From: Phyllobacteriaceae bacterium
Lineage (GTDB): Bacteria; Pseudomonadota; Alphaproteobacteria; Rhizobiales; Rhizobiaceae
Direction: 5' to 3'
Assembly (NCBI GenBank): GCA_023954255.1
Contig: JAMLIH010000004.1
Location: 1-64,000, forward strand
Length of the DNA stretch: 64,000 nucleotides
Each line of letters begins with the position of its first letter. Positions within the stretch are counted from its first letter, which is position 1. Positions 7,774 through 16,776 of this stretch are shown in pieces. The notes under the pieces are model-generated. The model was not told the DNA's origin. It saw nothing but the letters and a program-made list of their open reading frames with translations, and made no database searches. A program made the position numbers and the translations under genes.

Positions 7774-9018
7774 GTGTTTGAAGGTGTCCTGTATTTCGTT
7801 CTCGGCTTTCTGGCCTCTGCGCTGATCGCCCTCATGATATCGCCGGCCATCTGGAACCGGGCCGTGGTGCTGACAAAGCGCCGCATCGAAAGCTCCGTTC
7901 CGCTCACCCTCAACGAGGTTCAGGCCGACAAGGACCAGCTGCGTGCCGAATTCGCCATGAGCACCAGGCGGCTGGAAATGTCCGTCGAGGAGCTTCAGGA
8001 CAAGGCCTCGCGCCAGGTCATCGAGATCAACCGAAAACGCGACGAACTGGCCAAGCTTGCCGAGGAAAGCCGGGAAAAGATCCGCATGGTGGAGGAACTG
8101 GAATCGCGCAGCGCCGATCTGCGCGCCAAACTCGGCCAGCGCGAGGAACAACTGGCGCAAACGGCAAAGGAACTGGAACAGACCCGCGCCGGCCTCGACG
8201 CCAAGGCGCATGAATTCGAGGAGATGCAGCGCAAGTTCCATGAGGCCAAGGCGGAGGCCGATTCACGCCGCATCGAACTGGTCGCCAAGCAGACCAATCT
8301 CGACGAATATACCGACCGCACCAGCACGGTGGAGGCTGAAAGGGTCCGCTTGCAGCAAGAGGCCAACAGCCTGCGCACAGCCATTGCCAGGCTGGAAAGC
8401 GATGTTTCCTCCGCCGAAAAACGCTATCGCGACACCGAGGAGCGGCTCGCCCGAGCAACCAAGCTCAATACCGAGCTGGAAGAACGCCTGCAGGGTGCCG
8501 AGCGCAACGTCAACCAGCTTCGTTCCTCCTCCCAGACCGAGGACGATTCCTCCAACGAACTGACGCGCATGCTGATGGACGAGCGCAAGAAAACCACCCG
8601 GCTTGAGGCCGATCTCGCCAAGGCTACCTTGCGTATGGAGGCGATCCTGTCGGATGCCTCCAACGAGAACGTCTCCAAGGCGATGACGGTGCTCAACAAG
8701 GAAAAGGCAGACCTGCGCAAGGAGCTCAAGGCAATCGCCAGGGAACGTGACGATTTGGAGAAGCGTCTTTCGAACGCCAATCTGAAGGGCAGCGCCGAGT
8801 GGGAAAGCGAGCGCAAGGAAAACGCCGTGCTGCGCGAGCGCATCAACGATCTGGCAGCCCAGGTGACCGCCATGACGGCGGCAATCGAAGGCGAGGATTC
8901 ACCGATCCACGACATTCTGAGGCAGGTTGAAAAAGGCAAGACTGAAAAGGGCGGCGACACGCTTGCCGATCGCGTCCGCGCCCTGCAGGAAACCGCCCGG
9001 ATCAAACAGGCGAATTAA
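7774..9018 (+). CDS. membrane-anchored long coiled-coil protein
   Basis: This 414-residue protein has one N-terminal membrane helix (residues 3-25, VLYFVLGFLASALIALMIS), then a basic turn and the conserved SSVPLTLNEVQADKDQLRAEF segment, followed by nearly 330 residues of charged heptad repeats (Glu, Lys, Arg, Leu). The layout suits a scaffold facing the cytoplasm. Related proteins occur in rhizobia without known function. It starts with GTG and sits behind a perfect CtrA box, so cell-cycle control is plausible. Coiled coil could reach about 40 nm if continuous; this is an estimate. Confidence 0.85.
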   Translation: MFEGVLYFVLGFLASALIALMISPAIWNRAVVLTKRRIESSVPLTLNEVQADKDQLRAEFAMSTRRLEMSVEELQDKASRQVIEINRKRDELAKLAEESREKIRMVEELESRSADLRAKLGQREEQLAQTAKELEQTRAGLDAKAHEFEEMQRKFHEAKAEADSRRIELVAKQTNLDEYTDRTSTVEAERVRLQQEANSLRTAIARLESDVSSAEKRYRDTEERLARATKLNTELEERLQGAERNVNQLRSSSQTEDDSSNELTRMLMDERKKTTRLEADLAKATLRMEAILSDASNENVSKAMTVLNKEKADLRKELKAIARERDDLEKRLSNANLKGSAEWESERKENAVLRERINDLAAQVTAMTAAIEGEDSPIHDILRQVEKGKTEKGGDTLADRVRALQETARIKQAN

Positions 9019-9033
9019 TCGGGCGCTGGAGAG

Positions 9034-9423
9034 TTACCGTAACCGCAGCTTGCCGCTGACCTGCTGCGTGGCGAGGTCGAAGAACCAGACTTCCGTCGAT
9101 CCGTCAGCAAGCTGCAGGTGAAACACTACCCCCCCGCCGGTTTCCGACACCGAGACGAGCCGCGCGCCGTCTGGAATGTCCACCATCGTGTCAAAGCCCG
9201 GTTCTATGGGAGCGGAAACGCCAACAGCCGGTATCCCCTGCCCCTGCGCGTCATCCTTGCCATAGCCGCCGAGCTTGTAGACAACGGCACCGAGGACGGC
9301 CATAAGCGCCACGATGTTGATGCCCATGAAAATCGCGCCGAAACGCGCCAGCTTGCGCCGCACCCGTTCGGTCGCCGGATCGAGCGGCTTTTCCTCGTCA
9401 CCAAATTCCGGCTGTGCGTTCAT
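9034..9423 (-). CDS. small membrane protein (DUF6476-like)
   Basis: A 129-residue protein with a charged N-terminus, one membrane helix (about residues 29-50, FGAIFMGINIVALMAVLGAVVYKL) and a periplasmic domain that ends TEVWFFDLATQQVSGKLRL. Similar proteins lie divergent from the rluD-type gene in many rhizobia. Its role is unknown. The family name is from memory and only moderately certain. Confidence 0.75.
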   Translation of the reverse strand: MNAQPEFGDEEKPLDPATERVRRKLARFGAIFMGINIVALMAVLGAVVYKLGGYGKDDAQGQGIPAVGVSAPIEPGFDTMVDIPDGARLVSVSETGGGVVFHLQLADGSTEVWFFDLATQQVSGKLRLR

Positions 9424-9485
9424 TTCCTGCCTGTCCTGTTGGCCTGTCCCACAAGTCCCGCAACAGCGGGCACCGGGAGAATGCG

Positions 9486-10502
9486 ATGTCTGGTAGCGCA
9501 GACGACCCGGAAATAAAAGCCTTCACCGTCACTGAGGGCGAGGAGGGCCAGCGCCTCGACGCCTGGCTGGCTGGCCGGATGCCGCCGCATGTATCTAGAA
9601 ACCGCGTCGCAGGCCTGATCCGCGACGGGCAGGTCGGCTTCAGGAACAAGCCCTCGACGGCCGGCAAGAAGAAGGTCGCCGCCGGCGAAACCTATACGGT
9701 TCTCATTCCCCCTCCCGAACCGGCAGCCCCGGAGCCCCAGCAGATTGCGCTCGACATCCTGTACGAGGACGATCACCTCATCGTCGTCAACAAGCCTGCC
9801 GGTATGGTGGTTCATCCGGCAGCCGGCAATCCCGACGGCACGCTGGTCAACGCATTGCTGCATCACTGCGGTGAGTCACTTGCCGGTATTGGCGGCGTCA
9901 AACGCCCCGGCATCGTCCATCGCCTCGACAAGGATACCTCGGGCGTCATGGTCGCCGCCAAGACGGAAGAGGCGATGGCGGGCCTTGCCGCCCAGTTCGC
10001 CGATCACGGCAAAAGCGGGCCGCTGGAACGCGCCTATCTTGCGCTTGTCTGGGGCATTCCGCCCGCCGCAGGAGGCACCGTGGATGCTCCGCTTGGCCGG
10101 GCCTCAAACAACCGGCTGAAACGCGCCGTGGTCAGCCCCGGCGCGCCCGATGCCCGCCATGCGCTCACCCGTTACAAGATGCTGCAATCCTTCGCCGATG
10201 AAAAGCAGCACCCCCTCGCCGCCCTGCTTGAATGCCGGCTCGAAACCGGCCGTACCCACCAGATCCGTGTGCACATGGCCCATATCGGCAATCCGCTGAT
10301 CGGCGACCCGCTTTACGGCAAGCACTTCGCCACCAAGGCAGAGGCGCTGGCCGAGCCGGCAAGATCGCTGGTGAAGAATTTCTCCCGTCAGGCGCTGCAT
10401 GCCGCAATACTGGGCTTCGAACACCCGGTGACTGGAGAACACCTGTGCTTCGAGGCGCCGCTTCCCAGCGATTTCGAAAGACTGCTGAGCGGGCTGGGAT
10501 GA
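9486..10502 (+). CDS. RluA/RluD family 23S rRNA pseudouridine synthase
   Basis: This 338-residue protein has an N-terminal S4 RNA-binding domain (residues 18-70, GQRLDAWLA) and a catalytic domain with the HRLDKDTSGVMV motif, whose Asp is the nucleophile, and ETGRTHQIRVHMAHIGNPL. Such enzymes turn uridine into pseudouridine in large-subunit rRNA; RluD-type is the likeliest given the S4 domain and length. I chose ATG 9486, which lies 13 bases past a GGGAG; the frame is open from 9414. Confidence 0.92.
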   Translation: MSGSADDPEIKAFTVTEGEEGQRLDAWLAGRMPPHVSRNRVAGLIRDGQVGFRNKPSTAGKKKVAAGETYTVLIPPPEPAAPEPQQIALDILYEDDHLIVVNKPAGMVVHPAAGNPDGTLVNALLHHCGESLAGIGGVKRPGIVHRLDKDTSGVMVAAKTEEAMAGLAAQFADHGKSGPLERAYLALVWGIPPAAGGTVDAPLGRASNNRLKRAVVSPGAPDARHALTRYKMLQSFADEKQHPLAALLECRLETGRTHQIRVHMAHIGNPLIGDPLYGKHFATKAEALAEPARSLVKNFSRQALHAAILGFEHPVTGEHLCFEAPLPSDFERLLSGLG

Positions 10503-10508
10503 GCCTGA

Positions 10509-13277
10509 TCAGTCTGCATCGCCTTCCGGTGCGGTCACACCACCGCCTTCCTCCCCATCTTCACTTGTCGCAAGTCCGCGCAGAATGCGCTGATAGTAGC
10601 GGCCGACCACGATGAGGAAGGCACCAAGCCCCAGGAAGGACAGCGCTCGCAACACCCCGGTTAACGCCGACATGTCCAGCAGGAATACCTTGATGATGGT
10701 CAGGCCGATAAGCGCTGCCGCGGCAAGCCGCACCGGGATGGACTGAAGCCACAACCCCAGCGCCAGCACCGCTGCGCCCAGCACCAGCCATACTGCCGAA
10801 TAGGTCCAGAATTCCAGATCGCCGGTAAACTGCCATAACCCCAGATTGCCGCCCTGAAACCCGTGGCGCGTCGTTGCCGTCACGAAGGTGAACAGCAACA
10901 GCCCGGCCAGCAAGGCATAGCCAAGCGTGTAGACACGCGGGCGAATGGGTCGTGCCATATAGGCAACGATCCCAGCGAGGACCGCCGGAATGAGATACCC
11001 CGGAAGCAGCAGATTGATCAGGCTGCGCTCGCCCACATTTTCACCAGTGAAGAAGGGATTGAAGGCTAGCAGCAGGCCCAGGCCGCACACCGCCACGCTG
11101 GCAGCCCCCGCCACCAGAGAGGCGGTATCGAATATCCCCGCACCGCTACGCTTAGCCACTATCTGCAGCCCGATCGAAAACCCCAGCGCGGCAATCGACT
11201 GCACGGCCATGTCGGCAAGGGTGAAGCTGCCGCCAGCAATCTCGCCGTCATTGATCCAGTGCCGCAGTTCGAGTGCGATGAACAATGCAAGCGCCGCCAG
11301 ACCAATCGAGGTGACAATCGATGCGAAAGGTTCGCTCTCCTGCCGGCGCAACAGTTCACCGGCGCCAAGCAGCGCCATGGTCGGCAGCCCAACCAGGATG
11401 ACAAGCTTGTTGAGAAAAGGCACCGTACCGATCTCCGCTCCGGGAAAAGGTACGCTGAACCACAGCGCCAGACCGCCAAATGCTGCAGCACCAACAACCA
11501 GCCAAGGCAGAACGAACACCGGCCGCTTTGAATAGACATAGGCAATTCCGGCTGCTGTCAGCGTAAAGCCGAATGGCATCCAGGCTTTGGACAGTGCTAC
11601 GCCAATGGCGAAGGCAATGAGCGCAATGGCGGTGACAGCAAATGCTGCCGGAGCCGGAGCTTTCATATCGCCGGGCCGGGAACGGCCAAACCGTTCGGTG
11701 AGCCAGCCGAAACAAAAGGCTGCCGCAAGTGCCAGCGCACCAAACAATGGCCGCGTCTCGAACGGTGCGATCCGCAGATAGCTGATAATCAGGATGCCGA
11801 AAACGGCCGAGCCAACGGCTGAAGCAAGCCAGCCCGTCCACTTCGGTGCCGTCACTGCCGTCCTGTTGGAACAGAAAAGCCCTGCCACCAACATAGGCGC
11901 GCCGATCATGGCTAGGTTGAACAAATAGCCGTTGATATCCGGCGGCCGGAGCGCCTCAGGCAAACCGGAAATATCTCTGTGGGCAAAAATATCGAGGAGC
12001 GGCAGGTCGCTTACCGCAGCCGTGAGCAATACGGCAAGCGCCGAAAACAGGGCAATCGGCGCAAAGCCCGGCCAGAAACCGGCGACTGCCATCATCGCCA
12101 GTGCCAGCGCCGAACCGGTCAGAGCTTCCGGAAGGTGCTCATTGCCAAGTTGAACCGCAAAAGCAATGGTAAGCGCCGCAAAGGCAACAAGCGCTGTCAC
12201 ATCGATGCCACGGTCTTCGGGTGGATCGGGGCGTTCGGCAATCTGCCAGCCAAAGGCGGCAGTGAAAAGGACCGCCGAACCAAGCACCAGCAGCATGCCC
12301 GCGATACCGTTGATCGGCAGGGAGATACCGGTAGCAAGGCATGTCCAGACAGTCGCGCCGGCAATGCCGCAAAATGCCAGCCAGAGCCATTGCCGCAACC
12401 GGGCGACCGCAAGAACACTTCCTGTCACGATCAGAACATGCCCAGCAAGCGCCATCGGGCTGGGTGTGCGGCTTGTGACCAGTACGGGTACAAGATAGGC
12501 CCCAATGACACCGAGTGCAGCTAGCTTGGGCCCGTGCACCGCCGAGAGCGCAAGGCTTGCGAGCCCGATCAGCGGTGCTTCTGAGGTCAACGCCGGGCCG
12601 AAGAACCCATGGGTGTGACCCGCATAGAGATAGGCAAACGCGCCCTCGATGCCGGCAGCGGTCAGCACGCCCGGTACATCAGCAGCCGGAACAGCCGGTA
12701 TGGAAAATTGAAGGTCACGACGGCGCATCCATTCGCCAAGACCAAGCAGAGCGAAAGAGACAGCAAAGCCTAGGGTTATCCGCTGTGCTGGACCAAGCAG
12801 GCCGGCTTCAATCGAGTATTTGACCAAAAAAACCGTCCCGAGCGCCACGGCAATGCCGCCCAAAATGACCGACCAGTGAGCGCCGACGGTCCTTTCGAAA
12901 TCCTTCCAGCTTCTGCGCTTTGCGGTCTGTTGTGATATCGAGGCTCCGTCAAAAGCAGCGGCTGCGATGTCCTCGCCGCTATCAACGTCTTCGTTGTCGC
13001 CATCATCCTGGTCATCCGGGGAGGCGTCACTTCCACCCTCAGCACCTTCGGTCTTCGCAGGCTCAGGCACTGAAGGTGCATCCCGCGCTTCGGACGGATC
13101 AGCAGCCTCGCTCCACGGCCCATGCTCTGGCCCCCTTCCTTCCCGCAGATCCTGTATCGCCTCCGCCAGCTTATCGAAGCGGGTTTCAAACTTGAGCATG
13201 CGGCTCTCGAGCCGGCTGACCCTGTTAAATGCGACCACCGCCAGAAGCAGAGCCAGTAAAGATAGAAGAAATGTCAT
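10509..13277 (-). CDS. DUF2339 large polytopic membrane protein
   Basis: This 922-residue protein starts with a short membrane helix and coiled region (1-40), an acidic, Asp/Glu-rich linker (about 45-110), a WKDFERTVGAHWSVILGGIAVALG motif region, then more than 20 hydrophobic segments to the C-terminus. This is the DUF2339 pattern. No substrate is known; the alternating pattern of helices suggests a transporter or scaffold. It is convergent with the rluD-type gene, with stops only seven bases apart. The open frame runs on to 13502, but MTFLLSLLALLLA at 13277 is the natural start. Confidence 0.88.
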   Translation of the reverse strand: MTFLLSLLALLLAVVAFNRVSRLESRMLKFETRFDKLAEAIQDLREGRGPEHGPWSEAADPSEARDAPSVPEPAKTEGAEGGSDASPDDQDDGDNEDVDSGEDIAAAAFDGASISQQTAKRRSWKDFERTVGAHWSVILGGIAVALGTVFLVKYSIEAGLLGPAQRITLGFAVSFALLGLGEWMRRRDLQFSIPAVPAADVPGVLTAAGIEGAFAYLYAGHTHGFFGPALTSEAPLIGLASLALSAVHGPKLAALGVIGAYLVPVLVTSRTPSPMALAGHVLIVTGSVLAVARLRQWLWLAFCGIAGATVWTCLATGISLPINGIAGMLLVLGSAVLFTAAFGWQIAERPDPPEDRGIDVTALVAFAALTIAFAVQLGNEHLPEALTGSALALAMMAVAGFWPGFAPIALFSALAVLLTAAVSDLPLLDIFAHRDISGLPEALRPPDINGYLFNLAMIGAPMLVAGLFCSNRTAVTAPKWTGWLASAVGSAVFGILIISYLRIAPFETRPLFGALALAAAFCFGWLTERFGRSRPGDMKAPAPAAFAVTAIALIAFAIGVALSKAWMPFGFTLTAAGIAYVYSKRPVFVLPWLVVGAAAFGGLALWFSVPFPGAEIGTVPFLNKLVILVGLPTMALLGAGELLRRQESEPFASIVTSIGLAALALFIALELRHWINDGEIAGGSFTLADMAVQSIAALGFSIGLQIVAKRSGAGIFDTASLVAGAASVAVCGLGLLLAFNPFFTGENVGERSLINLLLPGYLIPAVLAGIVAYMARPIRPRVYTLGYALLAGLLLFTFVTATTRHGFQGGNLGLWQFTGDLEFWTYSAVWLVLGAAVLALGLWLQSIPVRLAAAALIGLTIIKVFLLDMSALTGVLRALSFLGLGAFLIVVGRYYQRILRGLATSEDGEEGGGVTAPEGDAD

Positions 13278-13684
13278 CCCACACCTGCTGACGGCCCTGC
13301 TTGGCACAGACCACCGTTGTTTCTGCCCAGAGCCCCTTGCACGGACGATGCCATGCCGGGAGAAACTTGAAAACGCCCGCACACACCGCTTCACCTGGCT
13401 TTCAACAGGCATTTTGGCTGCATTCGGCGCCTTGCAATGGTGCTCAGATGGTGAAATAGGCCGACATACAGCCCTGGGAATTAGCCGTCCCGCATCAGAC
13501 AAAAATCTGATAACATATTGATTTTATTTATTAATATTTGATAATGACATTTTCTTTATCGTTTATTACCGAAATTTCATGAAACCGCCGCAACTTTTCC
13601 TATATAAAGGCGTTGCGGATGGTGAAAACCACATCCGCCCGGCTTGCCGACAGGGAGCCGAAACACAGGATGGAGGGTGCAATC
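13278..13684. other. intergenic region ahead of rpoH with AT-rich promoter and tRNA-Leu-like fragment
   Basis: From 13443 to about 13470, on plus, the sequence resembles the first half of a tRNA-Leu: a seven-base acceptor strand, T8, a pairing D stem (GTG with CAT) and GAAATAGG. The anticodon stem does not pair and no T arm follows, so it is not a working tRNA. From 13510 to 13610 the DNA is strongly AT-rich and holds CCTATATAAAGG at 13598-13609, a good -10-like element for rpoH; it also resembles the -10 of sigma-32 promoters. I found no matching -35. Confidence 0.5.
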
Positions 13685-14608
13685 ATGGCCCAGGCCACTA
13701 CGACGACTTTGCCCAGCGTCGCTTCCGGCGACAGCGGGCTTTCGCGCTACATGCAGGAAATTCGCAAGTTCCCCATGCTGGAACCCGACGAAGAGTACAT
13801 GCTCGCCAAGCGCTATCAGGAACACAACGACCCGGAAGCCGCCCACAAGCTGGTGACCAGCCATCTGCGCCTCGTTGCCAAGATCGCCATGGGTTATCGC
13901 GGCTACGGTCTGCCGATTGGCGAGGTCGTCTCCGAAGGCAATGTCGGCCTGATGCAGGCAGTCAAGAAATTCGATCCGGAGCGCGGTTTCCGCCTCGCCA
14001 CCTATGCCATGTGGTGGATCAAGGCCTCGATCCAGGAATACGTGCTGCGCTCCTGGAGCCTGGTCAAGATGGGTACGACCGCCAACCAGAAGCGGCTGTT
14101 CTTCAACCTGCGCAAGGCAAAGAGCAAGATTCAGGCGCTGGACGACGGCGACCTCAATCCCGATCAGGTCAGGCAGATTGCCACCCAGCTCAGCGTCAGC
14201 GAGGAAGAGGTCATCTCGATGAACCGCCGCCTCGGCGGCGATGCCTCGCTCAACGCGCCGATCAAGGCGAGCGAAGGCGAAAGCGGCGAATGGCAGGACT
14301 GGCTCGTCGACGACAGCGACAATGCCGAACAGGTTCTGGTCAAGCAGGACGAACTCGAGGCCCGGCGTGAAATGCTTGCCGATGCCCTCGACGTGCTGAC
14401 CGACCGCGAGAAACGGATTTTCCTGGCCCGCCGGCTTGAGGAAAACCCGATCACGCTGGAGGAACTGTCCGGTGAGTTCGACATCTCCCGCGAGCGCGTG
14501 CGCCAGATCGAGGTGCGCGCCTTCGAAAAGGTGCAGAAGGCGATGAAGCAGGCTGCCCGCGACATGGCGGATGAAAACCGCAAGGCGCTCGAAAGCCACG
14601 TAGGCTGA
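13685..14608 (+). CDS. rpoH: RNA polymerase sigma-32 factor RpoH
   Basis: This 307-residue sigma factor has region 2 (EGNVGLMQAVKKFDPERGFR and LATYAMWWIKASIQEYVLRS), the RpoH box (NQKRLFFNLRKAKSK) found only in heat-shock sigma factors, and region 4 (LEELSGEFDISRERVRQIEV). It directs transcription of heat-shock and stress genes; rhizobia often have two rpoH copies, and this cannot be assigned to one. ATG 13685 has GGAGGG ahead and gives the usual length. The protease FtsH, which degrades sigma-32 in E. coli, is encoded at 28135. Confidence 0.96.
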   Translation: MAQATTTTLPSVASGDSGLSRYMQEIRKFPMLEPDEEYMLAKRYQEHNDPEAAHKLVTSHLRLVAKIAMGYRGYGLPIGEVVSEGNVGLMQAVKKFDPERGFRLATYAMWWIKASIQEYVLRSWSLVKMGTTANQKRLFFNLRKAKSKIQALDDGDLNPDQVRQIATQLSVSEEEVISMNRRLGGDASLNAPIKASEGESGEWQDWLVDDSDNAEQVLVKQDELEARREMLADALDVLTDREKRIFLARRLEENPITLEELSGEFDISRERVRQIEVRAFEKVQKAMKQAARDMADENRKALESHVG

Positions 14609-14635
14609 ACCGCAAGTCACGCAAACGAAAACAGC

Positions 14636-14666
14636 AAAGCCCGGCTCTCAAGCCGGGCTTTTTGTT
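14636..14666 (+). terminator. Rho-independent terminator after rpoH
   Basis: AAAGCCCGGCT, a CTCA loop and AGCCGGGCTTTTTG form a stable hairpin with T run, 28 bases past the rpoH stop. It lies between convergent rpoH and thiY and may serve thiY too. Confidence 0.9.
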
Positions 14667-14697
14667 TGGAGAGCCTTCAGCCCGACGGTGATCCTGT

Positions 14698-15642
14698 CTA
14701 CTGGACCGGCGCAAGCTCCACGGCCAGCCCGTCAACTGGTGCCACTTCCCTGATCAGGCCGGAGGCCTTCATGAAATGGCCAAACCGGTCATAGCGCCCC
14801 GTGTCGAGGGCGGCAGGCCGCTTGGCGAGCCTCGGCAGCGTGTCCAGCCAGGCGCGGCGATTGAGCTCGTTGTCGAGATCGGGGTGAGCCTTGACGAACA
14901 GGCCCCACGCCGCATCGGGATGGTTGGTCAGCCACAGGGTCGCTTCCTCGGTGACATCGAGAAAGCGGCGCAGACGCGCATCCGAAGTCCGGTCCTTGTG
15001 GGCAACCAGGATCAGTTCGTCATAGACCGGAACGCCGTTTTCCTCCGGATAGAACGCCTTGCCGGGATGCCCCTCGATATCGAGCTGGTTGAGTTCGAAA
15101 TTGCGGAAGGCGCCGATCACCGCATCCACATTGCCGGTAATCAGCGATGGTGAAAGCGCGAAGTTGATGTTGACGAGCTTGACGTCGTCGAGGGACAGCC
15201 CCGCCGTCTTGAGCATTGCCCCAAGCACGGCATCCTCGAACCCGCCGACGGAAAACCCGACGGTCTTGCCCTTGAGATCGGCAATGGAGTCGATGCCCGA
15301 GGATTGCAGCACGACCAGCGAGTTGAGCGGCGTCTCGGCAAGCGTACCGACGCGCATCAGCGGCAGGCCTTCATCGATCTGCACATGCAGTTGCGGCTGA
15401 TAGGAAATGGCCAGATCCGCCTGACCTGCGGCCACCAGCCTCGGCGGCGCGCTCGGATCGGCAGGCGGCACCAGTTCCACTTCCAGACCCGCTTGCTCAT
15501 ACATGCCCCGCTCCCTGGCGACGATCAGCGCCGCATGGTCGGGATTGACGAACCAGTCGAGCAGCACGGTCAGCTTGTCCGCCGCATTCGCAGGTAGCGA
15601 CATGGCCAGCATGACCAGTGAAAAAACCAGCATTCTCAACAT
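14698..15642 (-). CDS. thiY: thiamine-precursor ABC transporter substrate-binding protein ThiY
   Basis: This 314-residue protein has a signal peptide (1-20, MLVFSLVMLAMSLPANAA) and an NMT1/THI5-like domain with VLLDWFVNPDHAALIVA, SAPPRLVAAGQADLAISYQP and GFSVGGFEDAVLGAML. ThiY proteins bind formylaminopyrimidine, a thiamine breakdown product that is salvaged to HMP. It lies 27 bases after thiX, in an operon preceded by a TPP riboswitch, which supports this substrate class. The exact ligand is inferred. Confidence 0.92.
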   Translation of the reverse strand: MLRMLVFSLVMLAMSLPANAADKLTVLLDWFVNPDHAALIVARERGMYEQAGLEVELVPPADPSAPPRLVAAGQADLAISYQPQLHVQIDEGLPLMRVGTLAETPLNSLVVLQSSGIDSIADLKGKTVGFSVGGFEDAVLGAMLKTAGLSLDDVKLVNINFALSPSLITGNVDAVIGAFRNFELNQLDIEGHPGKAFYPEENGVPVYDELILVAHKDRTSDARLRRFLDVTEEATLWLTNHPDAAWGLFVKAHPDLDNELNRRAWLDTLPRLAKRPAALDTGRYDRFGHFMKASGLIREVAPVDGLAVELAPVQ

Positions 15643-15669
15643 TCAACAGACTCCGTTCTTGGGGGAAAA

Positions 15670-16440
15670 TCAGCCATGGGCGTGCTGCGCCCACCAGGTA
15701 AGACGATCGGAAAGCTTCACCACCGCAAACCGCAGCAGCCAGGCGCAAAAGGCGAGTACGATGAGGGCTGCGAACACCACATCCATCTGGGTGCGGGCGT
15801 TCGCCTGCAGCATGACGAAGCCCAGTCCGCCGGCAGCGCCCGCCCACTCGCCGACGACGGCGCCGATCGGTGCAATGGTGGCAGCCACCTTCAGCCCGCT
15901 CATAAGCGCCGGAAGGGCGGCCGGAAACCGCATGTAGCGAAACAGTTGCATCCGGCCTGCACCCCAGCTGTGGCCCAGATCGAGCCATGCGGAAGGGGTC
16001 TGCCTCAGCCCGTCATAGAGCGATGAAGCCACGGGGAAGAAGATGATCAGCGCCGCCATGACGATCTTCGAACCAAGGCCAAGGCCGAACCAGATCGCCA
16101 GAACGGGCGCGATGGCGAATACCGGCAGCGTTTGCGTGGTGACCACGACCGGCATCAGATAGCGGTCAAGCGCTGGAAAGCTTGCAAGCACGACGGCTAC
16201 TGCAATGCCGAGCAGGCTTCCGGCGGCAAGCCCCAGCACCATCTCCTGAACGGTGATCAGCGCATTGAAGGCGATATGGGCAAACTGGTGATAGATGACG
16301 CCCGCCACGTCAACCGGACCGGGGAGCAGAAAGTCCGGCGGATCGAACAGCCACTTTGCTGCCTGCCAGACGGCTACCAGCACTGCCAGCACGCTTGTCG
16401 CATGCAGCAAGCCGGTCAGGCCGGGGCTATTTTTCTCCAT
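15670..16440 (-). CDS. thiX: thiamine-precursor ABC transporter permease ThiX
   Basis: This 256-residue permease has about six membrane segments and the BPD (binding-protein-dependent) loop ALPALMSGLKVAATIAPIGA followed by GEWAGAAGGLG, where the ATPase docks. It follows the TPP riboswitch and precedes thiY. Start at 16440 is preceded by GAGG at a good distance; the open frame to 16509 is in front. No ThiZ ATPase gene lies in the window, so the transporter must borrow or have a distant one. Confidence 0.9.
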   Translation of the reverse strand: MEKNSPGLTGLLHATSVLAVLVAVWQAAKWLFDPPDFLLPGPVDVAGVIYHQFAHIAFNALITVQEMVLGLAAGSLLGIAVAVVLASFPALDRYLMPVVVTTQTLPVFAIAPVLAIWFGLGLGSKIVMAALIIFFPVASSLYDGLRQTPSAWLDLGHSWGAGRMQLFRYMRFPAALPALMSGLKVAATIAPIGAVVGEWAGAAGGLGFVMLQANARTQMDVVFAALIVLAFCAWLLRFAVVKLSDRLTWWAQHAHG

Positions 16441-16573
16441 CCGTCTGCCTCGCCAAAGCCTGAGCGCGCAAAAGCACCATGCCCTTGCCGGTCCGGCGGA
16501 TGCCGCCACGGATCAAGACGGACGTGACGCTGGGAGATTGAGCAGAAAGGCCGGTCAGCCCTGGCTTCTCCAT
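16427..16573 (-). CDS. possible short ORF between TPP riboswitch and thiX
   Basis: A 48-codon frame (MEKPGLTGLSAQ... to ...RQTDGEK) starts at an ATG that lies in the 3' strand of riboswitch stem P1 and ends 13 bases inside thiX. Its first residues echo the thiX N-terminus (MEKNSPGLTGL), and the DNA there repeats ATGGAGAA and CTGACCGGC. No good ribosome site is visible, so it may be only leader sequence or the result of a small duplication of the thiX start. No known domain. Confidence 0.25.
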   Translation of the reverse strand: MEKPGLTGLSAQSPSVTSVLIRGGIRRTGKGMVLLRAQALARQTDGEK

Positions 16574-16697
16574 CCCTTCGCCGGCATTACCCGGATCAGG
16601 TTTCCGATCCCGCCAGCCGTCAGCGGCAAAAAGCCGCCCGCTGCAGGATCAAGGGTTCAGCGTCAACTGTCTCAGCCCGTAAGAGCACCCCTTGGAG
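16568..16697 (-). promoter_or_regulatory. TPP (THI-box) riboswitch
   Basis: Read on the minus strand, the conserved parts appear in order: GGGGTGC, GGGCTGAGA, ACCCTTGATCCTG, a GC-rich variable stem (GCGGGCGGC with GCCGCTGACGGCTGGCGG), then GAAACCTGATCCGGGTAAT and GCCGGCGAAGGGA. The end strands CTCCA and TGGAG close stem P1. It senses thiamine pyrophosphate and should switch off thiX-thiY when thiamine is ample. About 130 bases remain between it and thiX; no strong terminator is visible there, so translational control is more likely. Confidence 0.95.
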
Positions 16698-16776
16698 TCG
16701 TCATCTGGATACAGCAAGGCATATGGCCGCGCAAGCAGGTTGATGGCGCGAGGGAACGGCTCTGTTCGCTAGCGGG

